A stretch of DNA of 64,000 bases from JADZEM01 sp046328125 (GTDB taxonomy: Bacteria; Chloroflexota; UBA6077; JACCZL01): NCBI GenBank assembly GCA_046328125.1, contig JAXLXF010000016.1:62001-126000 (forward strand), written 5' to 3'. Made by a program: the position numbers and the translations under genes. The notes under the pieces were generated by a model. It worked only from the letters and a program-made list of their open reading frames with translations, searched no databases and was not told where the DNA came from. Positions within the stretch are counted from its first letter, which is position 1, and every line of letters starts with the position of its first letter. This document shows, in pieces, positions 34,214 to 42,765 of this stretch.

Positions 34214-35122
34214 ATGACGCTGACCGGCCAGCAGCTGGAGCAATCGGCCGTCGGTCCGGCCTGGGTGGTGACGGTGCGGGCGGCGGCCTCGCCGTGGGTG
34301 GCGGCGCGCCGCCGGTTCGTGCGCTCGACAACCGGGCTGGCCGGCGCCATCGTCTTACTCGTGCTGGTGCTCGCCGCCACGTTCGCCAGCGTCGTCAGCC
34401 CGTACGACCCGGTCAAGCAGGACTTCCGGATCGAGCGCGATCCGCCGAGCCTGGCCCATCCGATGGGCGTGGACGACCTTGGCCGAGACATCCTCAGTCG
34501 GGTGATCTCTGGGGCGCGGGTCTCGCTGCTGGCCGGGACGGTCGCCGCGACCCTCGCGCTGGTGATCGGCTCGGCGTTGGGGATGCTGGCGGCGTTCTAC
34601 GGCGGGCGGGCGGACACGCTCATCATGCGCAGCATGGACGTGCTGCTGGCGTTCCCGTACTTGCTGCTGGCGATTGCGGTGATCGCGATCCTCGGCCCGA
34701 GCCTGGTCTCCGCGATGATCGCGATTGGGATCGTGCACGTGCCGGGCTACGCGCGGATCGTGCGCGGCTCGGTGCTGGTGGTGCGGGCGCGCGAATACGT
34801 GGAGGCGGCCTCGGCGCTCGGGGCGAGCGACCTGCGGGTGATGGGCCAGCACGTCCTGCCGAACGTGCTGGCGCCGCTGATCGTTCAGGTCACCCTGAAC
34901 GTCGGTGCCGCGATCATCGACACGGCGGGCCTGAGCTTTCTGGGACTGGGCACCCAGCCGCCGACGCCGGACTGGGGCAACATGCTGGCAGCAGGCCGCA
35001 GCGAGATGCTCAACGCGCCGTGGATCACGACGTTCCCGGGGCTGGCGATCCTGGTGACGGTGCTCGCCTGCAACCTGATGGGGGACGCCCTCCGCGACGC
35101 GCTGGACCCGCGCCTGCGCTAG
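34214..35122 (+). CDS. Oligopeptide-type ABC transporter permease (DppC/OppC family)
   Basis: 302 residues. It has the DppC-type N-terminal helix and outer loop (HPMGVDDLGRDILSRVISGA), then the transport domain with EAA loop YVEAASALGASDLRVMGQHV and the family C-terminus GDALRDALDPRLR. It pairs with the DppB-like protein. After it the operon ends without DppD/DppF ATPases, which must be supplied from elsewhere (inference). Confidence 0.94.
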   Translation: MTLTGQQLEQSAVGPAWVVTVRAAASPWVAARRRFVRSTTGLAGAIVLLVLVLAATFASVVSPYDPVKQDFRIERDPPSLAHPMGVDDLGRDILSRVISGARVSLLAGTVAATLALVIGSALGMLAAFYGGRADTLIMRSMDVLLAFPYLLLAIAVIAILGPSLVSAMIAIGIVHVPGYARIVRGSVLVVRAREYVEAASALGASDLRVMGQHVLPNVLAPLIVQVTLNVGAAIIDTAGLSFLGLGTQPPTPDWGNMLAAGRSEMLNAPWITTFPGLAILVTVLACNLMGDALRDALDPRLR

Positions 35123-35180
35123 GCGCCCTGATCGCCAATGCCGCGAGTCTGACCGCCGGTCGGCCTGTCGGTGGCGGCAG

Positions 35181-35186
35181 TACAAT
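35181..35186 (+). promoter_or_regulatory. TACAAT -10 element before a Uma2 gene
   Basis: Same hexamer in similar position as at 23461 and 36747, here 54 bp before ATG 35241. Confidence 0.45.
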
Positions 35187-35240
35187 GCCTTCGGGCGATA
35201 GAGCGACGCGGCGACCGTGGGAGCCTGAGCGAGGGCAGAG

Positions 35241-35792
35241 ATGGCGATCACACCGAAGCTGATGACGGCGGACCAGCTGCTGGACCTGCCTGATGACGGC
35301 ATGCAGCACGAGCTCGTCCGAGGAGTGCTGCGCACGATGGCACCTCCAGGTCTTCAACATGGGCGGTCAGGGTCCAGCATCGGTCGCTCGCTCGACCGAT
35401 ATGTTGAGGCGAACAGGCTCGGCGAGGTGATCCTCATTGAGACGGGCGATCGTCTGACACGCGATCCGGATACCGTACGAGTGCCAGATGTCGGATTCTT
35501 GTCGAACGAGCGACTCCGTGAAGTTGGCGACGTGGTGGGCTACGTCCCCGGCGCACCCGATCTCGTGGTCGAGGTGATCTCGCCGAACGACCGCTACGCC
35601 AAGGTGGATGAGAAGGTCGCAGCGTGGATCGAGCACGGCACGCGCCTCGTTTTCGTCGTCAACCCACGTCGACGGACAGTGGCGGTGCATCGCCCGGGCC
35701 AGCCGATTCGCGTTCTCGGAAGAGACGACGTTCTCGATGGCGAAGATGTCGTGCCGGGCTGGAGCATGGCCGTCCGTGACCTGTTCAGGTGA
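35241..35792 (+). CDS. Uma2-family putative nuclease (DUF820)
   Basis: 183 residues. Core residues are in VRVPDVGFL (Asp), DLVVEVISPND (Glu) and DEKVAAWIEHG (Lys). Its N-terminus (KLMTADQLLDLPDDGMQHEL) and its leader (CGAGGGCAGAG directly before ATGGCGATCA) are shared with the copy at 36809. The two therefore descend from one duplication that included the promoter region. Role unknown beyond the nuclease-like fold. Confidence 0.88.
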   Translation: MAITPKLMTADQLLDLPDDGMQHELVRGVLRTMAPPGLQHGRSGSSIGRSLDRYVEANRLGEVILIETGDRLTRDPDTVRVPDVGFLSNERLREVGDVVGYVPGAPDLVVEVISPNDRYAKVDEKVAAWIEHGTRLVFVVNPRRRTVAVHRPGQPIRVLGRDDVLDGEDVVPGWSMAVRDLFR

Positions 35793-35855
35793 ATGCGTCG
35801 GTCCAATAACTGCCAACGCTGCGCGACCGCCAGGGACGCGCGAAGGGGTGAGGCA

Positions 35856-36743
35856 ATGACGGCAGAGCGGATGACCACGCGGTTCCGCCAGTTGGTCGCG
35901 CGGCCCGGACTGGTCATCGCGCCGGCCTGCTTCGACCCGCTGACAGCCCGCATCGCGGCGGCGACCGGCTTTGAGTGCATCGCGCTGGGTGGCTACGCCC
36001 TCGGGTCGGCGTCCGCGATCAGCGAGCCGCTGATGACGATGACCGAGGTGGTGGACGCGGCTCGGAGGATCACGGCCTGCGTGGACGTGCCGCTGATCGT
36101 GGATGCTGCCACGGGCTTCGGCGATCCGCTCCACGTGATGCGGGCGGTCCGCGAATTCGAGCGGGCCGGCGTGGCGGCGATCCACATCGAGGACCAGGTC
36201 TTCCCGAAGCGCGCGCACTACCACCGCGACTACCGCGAGCACACGGTCTCGGCGGAGGAGATGGTGGACAAGGTCCGGTTCGCCTGTCAGGCCCGACGAG
36301 ACCCTGACTTCGCCATCATCGCTCGCACCGACACGATGCGGACGGACGGCTACGATGAGGGCGTCCGCCGCGCCAGACTGTACGCCGAGGCCGGCGCCGA
36401 TCTGGTGATGCTGTTCCCGAACAGCGCCGACGAAGCCGCGCGTGCGCCCGGCGACTGCCCGGTCCCGCTGGTGTACGTCAACAGCTCCGGCAACCGGGTC
36501 GGCCGGCCCGTCTACCCGACCCAGGAGCTGGAGCGGCTCGGCTACAAGATCTGCTACGACGCCATCAGCGTGACGATCGCCAGCTTCCAGGCGACCAGCA
36601 GACTGCTGCGCACCCTCAAGGAGACCGGGCTGACGGGACTGGACCCGGCCGAGGCGATTGCCGGCCGCAAGGCGATCGAGGACACGATCGGGCTGGAGGA
36701 GCACTACGCCGTCGAGGAGCAGACCGTCGAGCGCCCGAGCTGA
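35856..36743 (+). CDS. Isocitrate lyase/PEP mutase-family enzyme lacking the usual catalytic Cys
   Basis: 295 residues from ATG 35856 (AAGGGGTGAGGC upstream). It is a TIM barrel with IALGGYALGSA, VDVPLIVDAATGFGDPLHV (metal-binding Asp), IHIEDQVFPK and IIARTDTM. In methylisocitrate and isocitrate lyases the next motif is K-K/R-C-G-H. Here it reads K118-R-A-H121, so the base Cys is replaced by Ala120. Members with this change include lyases of other substrates, oxaloacetate-hydrolase-like and phosphonate-related enzymes. The reaction, probably C-C or P-C bond chemistry on a small keto or carboxylic acid, cannot be fixed from sequence. Confidence 0.87.
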   Translation: MTAERMTTRFRQLVARPGLVIAPACFDPLTARIAAATGFECIALGGYALGSASAISEPLMTMTEVVDAARRITACVDVPLIVDAATGFGDPLHVMRAVREFERAGVAAIHIEDQVFPKRAHYHRDYREHTVSAEEMVDKVRFACQARRDPDFAIIARTDTMRTDGYDEGVRRARLYAEAGADLVMLFPNSADEAARAPGDCPVPLVYVNSSGNRVGRPVYPTQELERLGYKICYDAISVTIASFQATSRLLRTLKETGLTGLDPAEAIAGRKAIEDTIGLEEHYAVEEQTVERPS

Positions 36744-36746
36744 CAG

Positions 36747-36752
36747 TACAAT
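36747..36752 (+). promoter_or_regulatory. TACAAT -10 element before a Uma2 gene
   Basis: Third copy of the hexamer, 56 bp before ATG 36809 and directly after the stop of the previous gene. Confidence 0.45.
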
Positions 36753-36808
36753 GGATGCAGGTGGCGCACCGCCGAGTGGCGACAGCGGGTAACCAGACGA
36801 GGGCAGAG

Positions 36809-37366
36809 ATGGCGATCAACGAGAAGCTGATGACGGCCGATGAGCTGCTGGCCCTCCCAGACGACGGCATGCAGCATGAACTGGTGCGTGGGGTGTTGGT
36901 GACGATGGCGCCACCTTTTGACGAGCACGGGCGGTTAGCCGACAGGATTGGTCGCTCCCTCGATCGGTACATCGATGTCCACGATCTCGGCGAGGTGAGG
37001 CGAGCGGAGGTTGGCTATCTCCTCACGAGCGACCCAGATACCGTCAGGGCGCCCGATGTGGCCTTTGTCACCCACGAGCATCGCGAGTCCCTCGGGTCGT
37101 ATCACGGGTATTTCCCTGGCTCGCCCGATCTGGTGGTCGAGGTGATCTCGCCGAACGACCGCTATGGCGACGTCGCCGACAAGGTCGCGGAGTGGCTGGA
37201 GCACGGCGCCCGCATCGTCTTCGTGGTCAACCCGCGCCGCCAAGTCGTTGTGGTCCACCGCCCAGGACAACGACCTGAGACGCTCGGTGTGGACGACACG
37301 CTCAGCGGTGAAGACGTGGTGCCGGGCTGGAGCATGCCGGTCCGCGATCTGTTCGACCAGTCGTAG
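36809..37366 (+). CDS. Uma2-family putative nuclease (DUF820)
   Basis: 185 residues from ATG 36809 (GAGGGCAGAG upstream). Core residues are in VRAPDVAFV (Asp), DLVVEVISPND (Glu) and ADKVAEWLEHG (Lys). Closest in the window to the copy at 35241, from which it is separated only by the PEP mutase-family gene. Confidence 0.88.
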   Translation: MAINEKLMTADELLALPDDGMQHELVRGVLVTMAPPFDEHGRLADRIGRSLDRYIDVHDLGEVRRAEVGYLLTSDPDTVRAPDVAFVTHEHRESLGSYHGYFPGSPDLVVEVISPNDRYGDVADKVAEWLEHGARIVFVVNPRRQVVVVHRPGQRPETLGVDDTLSGEDVVPGWSMPVRDLFDQS

Positions 37367-37539
37367 AGACGTTTTCGACTGGTCGGAGTGCGCCGTCTGG
37401 GTAAGCACCTTCGCAGGTGACTGAATCTGCCGAGATGTCTGCCTCGCGTGTCGATCTGGCGCACTGCTCGTTCGACGCTTCAGTGGCGGCGGGCCACAAT
37501 CCTGCCGCACACCACGTTCTGACGGGAGCGTCAACCACG

Positions 37540-37962
37540 ATGCGATTCATGATCTTGCGCAAGGCTGATGCCGAGACCGAGTCCGAGGCCGACGCGGCGC
37601 CCAGCGAAGAGCTGATCCAGGCGATGGGCGCCTACGTCGAGGAGCTGACGGCAGCCGGCGTCATGCTCTCGGGGGACGGCCTCAAGCCGAGCTCGCAGGG
37701 CGCCCGCGTCAAGTTCTCGGGCGGCCGTCCCAAAGTGATTGACGGGCCGTTCGCCGAGACGAAGGAGCTGATCGCCGGCGTCTCGATTTTCCAGGTGAAC
37801 ACGCTGGAAGAGGCCATCGGGTGGGTCAAGAAGTGGCCGACCGTCGATGGGCACGGCGAGGTCGAGATCGAGATCCGGCCGATGTATGAGGTCGAGGACT
37901 TCGGGGACAGCCCCAGCCTGGAGCCGATGCACGAGGTCGGCCGGGTCGGGGAGAGGAAGTAG
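37540..37962 (+). CDS. YciI/DGPF-domain protein
   Basis: 140 residues from ATG 37540 (MRFMILRKADAETESE). It carries the signature DGPFAETKELIAGVSIF of YCII-related (DGPF) proteins, a dimeric alpha/beta ferredoxin-like fold, followed by EIEIRPMYEVEDFG. Members often lie near ECF sigma factors; none is seen here. Biochemical role unknown. Confidence 0.9.
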   Translation: MRFMILRKADAETESEADAAPSEELIQAMGAYVEELTAAGVMLSGDGLKPSSQGARVKFSGGRPKVIDGPFAETKELIAGVSIFQVNTLEEAIGWVKKWPTVDGHGEVEIEIRPMYEVEDFGDSPSLEPMHEVGRVGERK

Positions 37963-37989
37963 CTCTCACCGCCGCCACACAGAGAGACC

Positions 37990-38100
37990 GTCGGGGGTTG
38001 AAACCCCCGCCTACATTCATGGCGTCGCGCTGCGACGCCGGTCGGCTTTCCCATGTCGCAGAGCGACACTTGAGTGTAGACGGGGGTTTCAACCCCCGAC
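37990..38100. repeat. Composite palindromic repeat with 26-bp inverted ends
   Basis: The ends GTCGGGGGTTGAAACCCCCG (37990 on) and CGGGGGTTTCAACCCCCGAC (to 38100) are inverted copies, each itself a small palindrome. The centre carries two smaller hairpin-forming pieces (GTCGCGCTGCGAC and GTCGCAGAGCGAC). The same layout with different bases is found at 50056-50165. Confidence 0.8.
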
Positions 38101-38131
38101 GTGCCGCGCGAACATGCAATGGCCCTGGCCC

Positions 38132-38169
38132 CTCACCCTCTGCCTCTCCCGTCCGCGGGTGAGGGTGAG
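38132..38169. repeat. Short inverted repeat CTCACCCTC/GAGGGTGAG
   Basis: A 9-bp stem (38132-38140 and 38161-38169) downstream of the ABC exporter stop. It could act as its terminator on the minus strand. It resembles the CCCTCACCC-rich repeats at 6964 and 24114. Confidence 0.45.
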
Positions 38170-38218
38170 CTCCGGACGACAGAGGGTGGCCCACGCCGAC
38201 AGGGAGCGGGCGCGGCCT

Positions 38219-40120
38219 TCAAAGTTGCGCGGTGGTGGGGCTGGAGATGGCGGGCTGGTCGGTGGGGGCGTCTTCGGTGGAGGCGAACTGCTGCTGGTGC
38301 AGGCGGTAGTAGGCGCCGCGACGGGCCAGCAGCTCGTCGTGGCGGCCCCGTTCGACGATCTCGCCGTCGTCCACCACCAGGATCTGATCCGCCGCCAGAA
38401 TCGTGCTCAGGCGGTGGGCCACCACCAGGCTCGTCCGCCCCGCCAGCAGGGTCTGGAGCGCCGCCTGGAGCATCCGCTCGGTGCGCGGGTCCACGTTCGA
38501 GGTCGCTTCGTCCAGGATCAGGACGGCTGGATCGGCCAGGACGGCCCGCGCGATGGCGACCAGCTGGCGCTGCCCGAGCGAGAAGTTGGCGGCGCGCTCC
38601 ATCACCTGGGTCTGGTACCCCTTCGGGAACCGCATGATGAAGTCGTGCGCGTGGGCCAGCTTCGCCGCCGCGACCATCTCCTCTTCCGTTGCGTCCGGCC
38701 GGCCGTAGAGGATGTTGTCCGCGATGGTGCCGGCGAACAGGAAGTTGTCCTGGAGCACGACCGCCATGTTGCCGCGAAGCGTGCTGAACGAGAGGTCGCG
38801 GAGGTCCACGCCGTCCAACAGGACCGCGCCCTCGACCGGGTCGTAAAAGCGGGCCAGCAGCGCGGAGATGGTGGTCTTGCCGGCGCCGGTGTGACCGACG
38901 AGCGCGGTCATGGTGCCGGCCGGTATCTCGAAGTTGACGTGCTGGAGGACCGGGCGCGAGCCGTAGCTGAAGCTGACGTCGTCAAACTGGACGTTCCCAC
39001 GCACCGCCTCGAGGAAGATGGGATTGCGCTTCTCGTCCAGGGTGACCGGCTCGTCCAGCAGCTCGAACACCTTCTCGGCGCCGGCCATCGCGGCCTGGAG
39101 CTGGTTGTAAAACTGGGTCAGCTCGCGGATCGGCTGGAAGAAGCGGGTGACGTAGGTCAGGAAGGCGACCAGCACGCCGAGGGTGACGCTCTCGTCGCCG
39201 GCCAGCACCAGGCTGCCGCCGTACCAGACCACCGCGACGGTGGCCAGGGCGTTGGCGAACTCGATGACCGGCATCAACCCCGAGGACAGGGTGTTGGCGT
39301 TGACGTTGGCTTGCCGGTTGTCCTCGTTGAGACGGTCGAACTGGTCCTCGTTGACGGCCTCGCGGGTGAACGCCTGGACGACTCGGACGCCGTCCACGTT
39401 CTCCTGGAAGCCGGCCGCCACCGCGCCGACCGTCTGGCGGGTCAGGCGGTAGGCGACTTTGGCGCGCTCGGTGAAGATCCAGATCGCGATCACCATCAGC
39501 GGCATGACGCCGATCGTCACCAGCGCGAGGCGCGGGCTGAGGTAGATCATGATGGCGATGGTGCTGATCAACAACAGGACGTCCGTGAAGAGCGAGAGCA
39601 GGCCGTTGGTCAGCACCTCGTTCATGGCGAGGACGTCGTTGATGAGGCGCGAGACAGTGACGCCGGTCGGCACGCGGTGGAAGTAGCCGAGCGACAGGCG
39701 CTGCAAGTGGCGGAACAGCTGCTCGCGCAGGGTCTTGAGGATGTCCTGCCCGACCTGCGACATGATGACGATCTGGCGGCGTGAGGCGAAGTAGTTGACA
39801 GCGTAGACGACGAACGTCAGCACGGTGATGACGGTCAGGCCGGCGACGTCACCTTTGGCGATGTGGTCGTCGATGGCGACCTTGACGAGGTACGGGCCGA
39901 GGACGTTCATCGCCGTGGCAAGCCCGGTCAGCACGAACGCCCAGATGAGCTGGCCGCGATAGGGGCGGGCGTAGGAGAGGGCACGGCCGGCGATGCGCTT
40001 GTCGAAGACGACACCGTCCACGTCGGGGACGTCGTCCAGGAAGCCGCCGCCACCGCCGCCGCCACCGCCTCGGAGGCCGGTCGGTCGGTTCTGGACGGTG
40101 CCGTTCGGTCGCTGCATCAT
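38219..40120 (-). CDS. ABC exporter half-transporter (type IV fold), second subunit of a pair
   Basis: 633 residues. After a nine-Gly run (residues about 18-26) come six membrane helices. The nucleotide-binding domain has Walker A GHTGAGKTT, signature FSLGQRQ, Walker B AVLILDEATSNVD and VVAHRLST. The start codon overlaps the stop of the upstream partner by 4 bp (ATGA), so translation is coupled. Together they should form a heterodimeric MsbA/LmrA-like exporter of lipids or drugs. Substrate unknown. Confidence 0.94.
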   Translation of the reverse strand: MMQRPNGTVQNRPTGLRGGGGGGGGGFLDDVPDVDGVVFDKRIAGRALSYARPYRGQLIWAFVLTGLATAMNVLGPYLVKVAIDDHIAKGDVAGLTVITVLTFVVYAVNYFASRRQIVIMSQVGQDILKTLREQLFRHLQRLSLGYFHRVPTGVTVSRLINDVLAMNEVLTNGLLSLFTDVLLLISTIAIMIYLSPRLALVTIGVMPLMVIAIWIFTERAKVAYRLTRQTVGAVAAGFQENVDGVRVVQAFTREAVNEDQFDRLNEDNRQANVNANTLSSGLMPVIEFANALATVAVVWYGGSLVLAGDESVTLGVLVAFLTYVTRFFQPIRELTQFYNQLQAAMAGAEKVFELLDEPVTLDEKRNPIFLEAVRGNVQFDDVSFSYGSRPVLQHVNFEIPAGTMTALVGHTGAGKTTISALLARFYDPVEGAVLLDGVDLRDLSFSTLRGNMAVVLQDNFLFAGTIADNILYGRPDATEEEMVAAAKLAHAHDFIMRFPKGYQTQVMERAANFSLGQRQLVAIARAVLADPAVLILDEATSNVDPRTERMLQAALQTLLAGRTSLVVAHRLSTILAADQILVVDDGEIVERGRHDELLARRGAYYRLHQQQFASTEDAPTDQPAISSPTTAQL

Positions 40121-41913
40121 GGCTGGGCGCCTCCGGGGAGCAGGGCGGCGTCGGCGGCGAGGGAGGGGGGCGGGCCGGCGGCCGGGTCGTCGTCGGACTG
40201 GAGCTGGAGAGCGTAGGTGTCGCGGTAGTGGGCGTTGGTGGCGAGCAGCTCGGCGTGGGTGCCGCGCGCGACGAGCTGGCCGGCTTCCAGCACGAGGATC
40301 TGGTCGGCGGCGCGGACGGTCGAGAGGCGATGGGCGATGACGAAGGTGGTGCGGTCGCGCATCAGCTCGACCAGCGCCTGGCGGATCAGCCGCTCGGTGG
40401 CGACGTCCACGGCGGAGGTGAACTCGTCCAGAATCAGGATCTTCGGGTTCATCAGGAGGGCGCGGGCGATGGCGATGCGCTGCTTCTGGCCGCCCGAGAG
40501 CGAGACGCCGCGCTCCTCGACGTCGGTGTCGTAGCCGTTGGGCAGGCTCTCGATGAACTCGTCGGCGCGGGCGGCGCGAGCGGCGCTTCGGATCTGGTCG
40601 TCGGTGGCGCCGGGCCGGCCGTAGGCGATGTTGGCGCGGATGGTGTCGGCGAAGAGGAGGGTCTCCTGCATGACGATGCCGATCTGCTGGCGCAGGGATT
40701 GGATGCGCACGTCGCGCACGTCGTGGCCGTCCACCAGCACCCGGCCGCCGTCCACGTCGTAGAAGCGCGGGATCAGGTTGGCGATCGAGGTCTTGCCCGA
40801 TCCCGTCGCGCCAACGAGGGCGATGGTCTGGCCGGGCTCGGCGCGGAAGGTGACGTCCTGAAGGACCGGTCGGCCGGGGTAGTAAGAGCAGGAGACGTTC
40901 TCGAATTCGACCGAGCCGATCAGCGGTGGCAGTACCGTCGAGTCCTCGCGGTCGGCGACGGTGACGGGCGAGTCGAGGATGTCGAAGATGCGCTCGGAGG
41001 CGGCGGATGCTCGGGCGGCCATCGTCATGAGCCAGCCGCCGCGCCGGATCGGCAGCACCAGTTGGAGGAGGTAAGCGTAGAAGGCGACGAGCTCGCCGTA
41101 GGTGAGATCGCCCCAGATGACGAGGATGCCGCCGATCCAGAGCATCATCAGGGTGCAGACGCTGGAGAGGAAGTCGAGGAGGGGGGCGTTGAGGGCGGTG
41201 GCGCGGGACGCTTCGACGTAGCGCTGGTACAGCTTGTCGTTCTGGGCGTCGAACCGCTCGATCTCGAGCTCGTGGCGACCGAACGCCTTGACGACCTGAA
41301 TGCCGCTGACGCTCTCCTGGATCCGGTTGGCGAGGGTGGCGATCTCTTGCTGGACGGCGCGGTGCATCGGGCGGACCTGGCGGCCGAAGGTGTAGGCGCG
41401 CCAGCCGACCATCGGCAGCAGGATCATCGAGAGGAGAGCCAGCTGCCAGTGCATCTGGAACAGCGCGATGGCGACGCCGATCAGCAGGGCGATCATGATG
41501 ACGACCTGGGTGAGGCCGCGGCCGGAGAAGGCGCGGACGGCCTCGACGTCGGCGGTGGCGCGGGACATCAGCTCGCCGGTCTGGGCCTGGTCATGGAAGC
41601 TGAAGGACAACCGCTGGACGTGAGAGTAGAGCGCCTTGCGGAGCTGGTAGCTGACGCCCTGGGCGGCTGACTCGGCGAGATACCCCTGGCCGAAGGCGGA
41701 CAGTCCGCGCAGGAGGCTGGCGGCCAGGATGTAGAGGCCCATCTTCGCGACGACGCCGACGTCACCTTTGCCGATGCCGTCGTCAACCGCGTGCCCGAGC
41801 AGGGAGGGGACGACGAGGGTGAAAAGGGCGTTGAGGATGAGGCAGGCGTAGGCGCCGACGACGAGGAGCCAGTAGGGGCGCAGATACGCGAGCAGCCGCA
41901 ACAGATGGCGCAC
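40117..41913 (-). CDS. ABC exporter half-transporter (type IV fold), first subunit of a pair
   Basis: 598 residues, GTG start at 41913 behind GAAGG. Six helices (MRHLLRLLAYLRPYWLLVVG at the start), then a nucleotide-binding domain with Walker A GATGSGKTS, signature LSGGQKQR, Walker B ILILDEFTSAVD and VIAHRLST. The next gene is translationally coupled to it. Both ATP sites appear to keep the catalytic Glu, unlike many heterodimeric exporters with one degenerate site. Confidence 0.94.
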   Translation of the reverse strand: MRHLLRLLAYLRPYWLLVVGAYACLILNALFTLVVPSLLGHAVDDGIGKGDVGVVAKMGLYILAASLLRGLSAFGQGYLAESAAQGVSYQLRKALYSHVQRLSFSFHDQAQTGELMSRATADVEAVRAFSGRGLTQVVIMIALLIGVAIALFQMHWQLALLSMILLPMVGWRAYTFGRQVRPMHRAVQQEIATLANRIQESVSGIQVVKAFGRHELEIERFDAQNDKLYQRYVEASRATALNAPLLDFLSSVCTLMMLWIGGILVIWGDLTYGELVAFYAYLLQLVLPIRRGGWLMTMAARASAASERIFDILDSPVTVADREDSTVLPPLIGSVEFENVSCSYYPGRPVLQDVTFRAEPGQTIALVGATGSGKTSIANLIPRFYDVDGGRVLVDGHDVRDVRIQSLRQQIGIVMQETLLFADTIRANIAYGRPGATDDQIRSAARAARADEFIESLPNGYDTDVEERGVSLSGGQKQRIAIARALLMNPKILILDEFTSAVDVATERLIRQALVELMRDRTTFVIAHRLSTVRAADQILVLEAGQLVARGTHAELLATNAHYRDTYALQLQSDDDPAAGPPPSLAADAALLPGGAQP

Positions 41914-42086
41914 GGCGAGACCTTCAGACCCGGGATGGGTCTTCTATCGCGGGCCACTCACTGACGGGAGTGTCTTCAGTGGACCGCGACAGGAGACATC
42001 TGCAACATACCGCATTGGCCGTCTGGATGCCAGGAGCGGAGGAGCCAGGAGTCAGGAGTCAGGAGGGGCGACCGCCTGGGGCAGTG

Positions 42087-42347
42087 ATGTTGTGGCAGCG
42101 CACCTGGATGCGGAAGACGACCTACAGGTCGGAGCCGTTTGCCGCGTCGCTCGCGGCGTTCACGGCCCAGCGGGATGGTCTGTTGCAGACACTACGCACG
42201 CTCGACGCGGATGGCTGGGCGCGCGGCGCGACGTTCACGGGGACGGCGCGTGGCCGCGAGCAGACGATCCTGAGCTATGTGCGGCGGCTGGTGGCTCACG
42301 AGTTGGAGCACTGCGATCAGGTTGAAGCAACGTTGCAGCGACGCTGA
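42087..42347 (+). pseudogene. C-terminal half of a DinB-like protein
   Basis: The readable part (86 codons from ATG 42087) contains SLAAFTAQRDGLLQTLRTLD, DGWARGATF and VRRLVAHELEHCDQV. This is the second half of a DinB/YfiT-type four-helix protein including its last metal-binding H-x3-H. The N-terminal helices are absent, and the sequence upstream (CAGGAGTCAGGAGTCAGGAGG) is repetitive. It is probably a decayed gene; a small intact protein is less likely. Confidence 0.5.
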
Positions 42348-42367
42348 GCTGAGACGGTGCTCACCCG

Positions 42368-42388
42368 CGTTCGTACCGTTCGTATACT
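42368..42388 (+). promoter_or_regulatory. Promoter -10 with direct repeats before the first antitoxin gene
   Basis: Two direct copies of CGTTCGTA (42368-42375, 42377-42384) run into TATACT (42383-42388), which lies 35 bp before ATG 42424. Direct repeats over the -10 could be an antitoxin binding site (inference). The second module has the same TATACT at 43299-43304. Confidence 0.45.
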
Positions 42389-42423
42389 GTGATGAGCGAG
42401 CGACGAGGACCGGGAGCGGGTTC

Positions 42424-42765
42424 ATGAAGCGGGTTCCAGCCGACGAGTTTGCCGAGCACGCCGCCGAGTACCTCAGCGGACCGGAAGCCATCTCGATTGA
42501 GAAGGACGGTGAGATCATCGGCCGGTACGTTCCGACGCCCAACGGCCATGGCCTGAATGGGCATGGTGCGGCCGATCTTGCTGCGCGTGACATGAATGCT
42601 CCCGACGAGAAACGGCGGCGAAAGGCCACGGCGCGGGCCGCGTCTGCGAGGCTTAGCGTGCTGCTCCAGGAGATCTACGCCGAGACTGGGATGACCGAAG
42701 AGGATCTCGCGGCATATTTTGATATGACAAAGTCGATGCCGCCTGGCCGCGATCTCACCTCGTGA
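42424..42765 (+). CDS. Putative antitoxin of a PIN-type toxin-antitoxin module (copy 1)
   Basis: 113 residues from ATG 42424. The first 40 residues (MKRVPADEFAEHAAEYLSGP, then ISIEKDGEIIGRYVP) look like a Phd/VapB-type DNA-binding start. The rest is charged and helical (LSVLLQEIYAETGMTEEDLA), suited to wrapping the toxin. Stop and the next gene's GTG overlap by 4 bp (GTGA), typical of toxin-antitoxin pairs. Confidence 0.8.
   Translation: MKRVPADEFAEHAAEYLSGPEAISIEKDGEIIGRYVPTPNGHGLNGHGAADLAARDMNAPDEKRRRKATARAASARLSVLLQEIYAETGMTEEDLAAYFDMTKSMPPGRDLTS

Noticed and set aside
38219..41913. Degenerate ATP site in the paired ABC exporter
   Set aside because: The signature FSLGQ differs from LSGGQ, but both Walker B motifs keep the Glu and similar FSxGQ signatures are common in working exporters.
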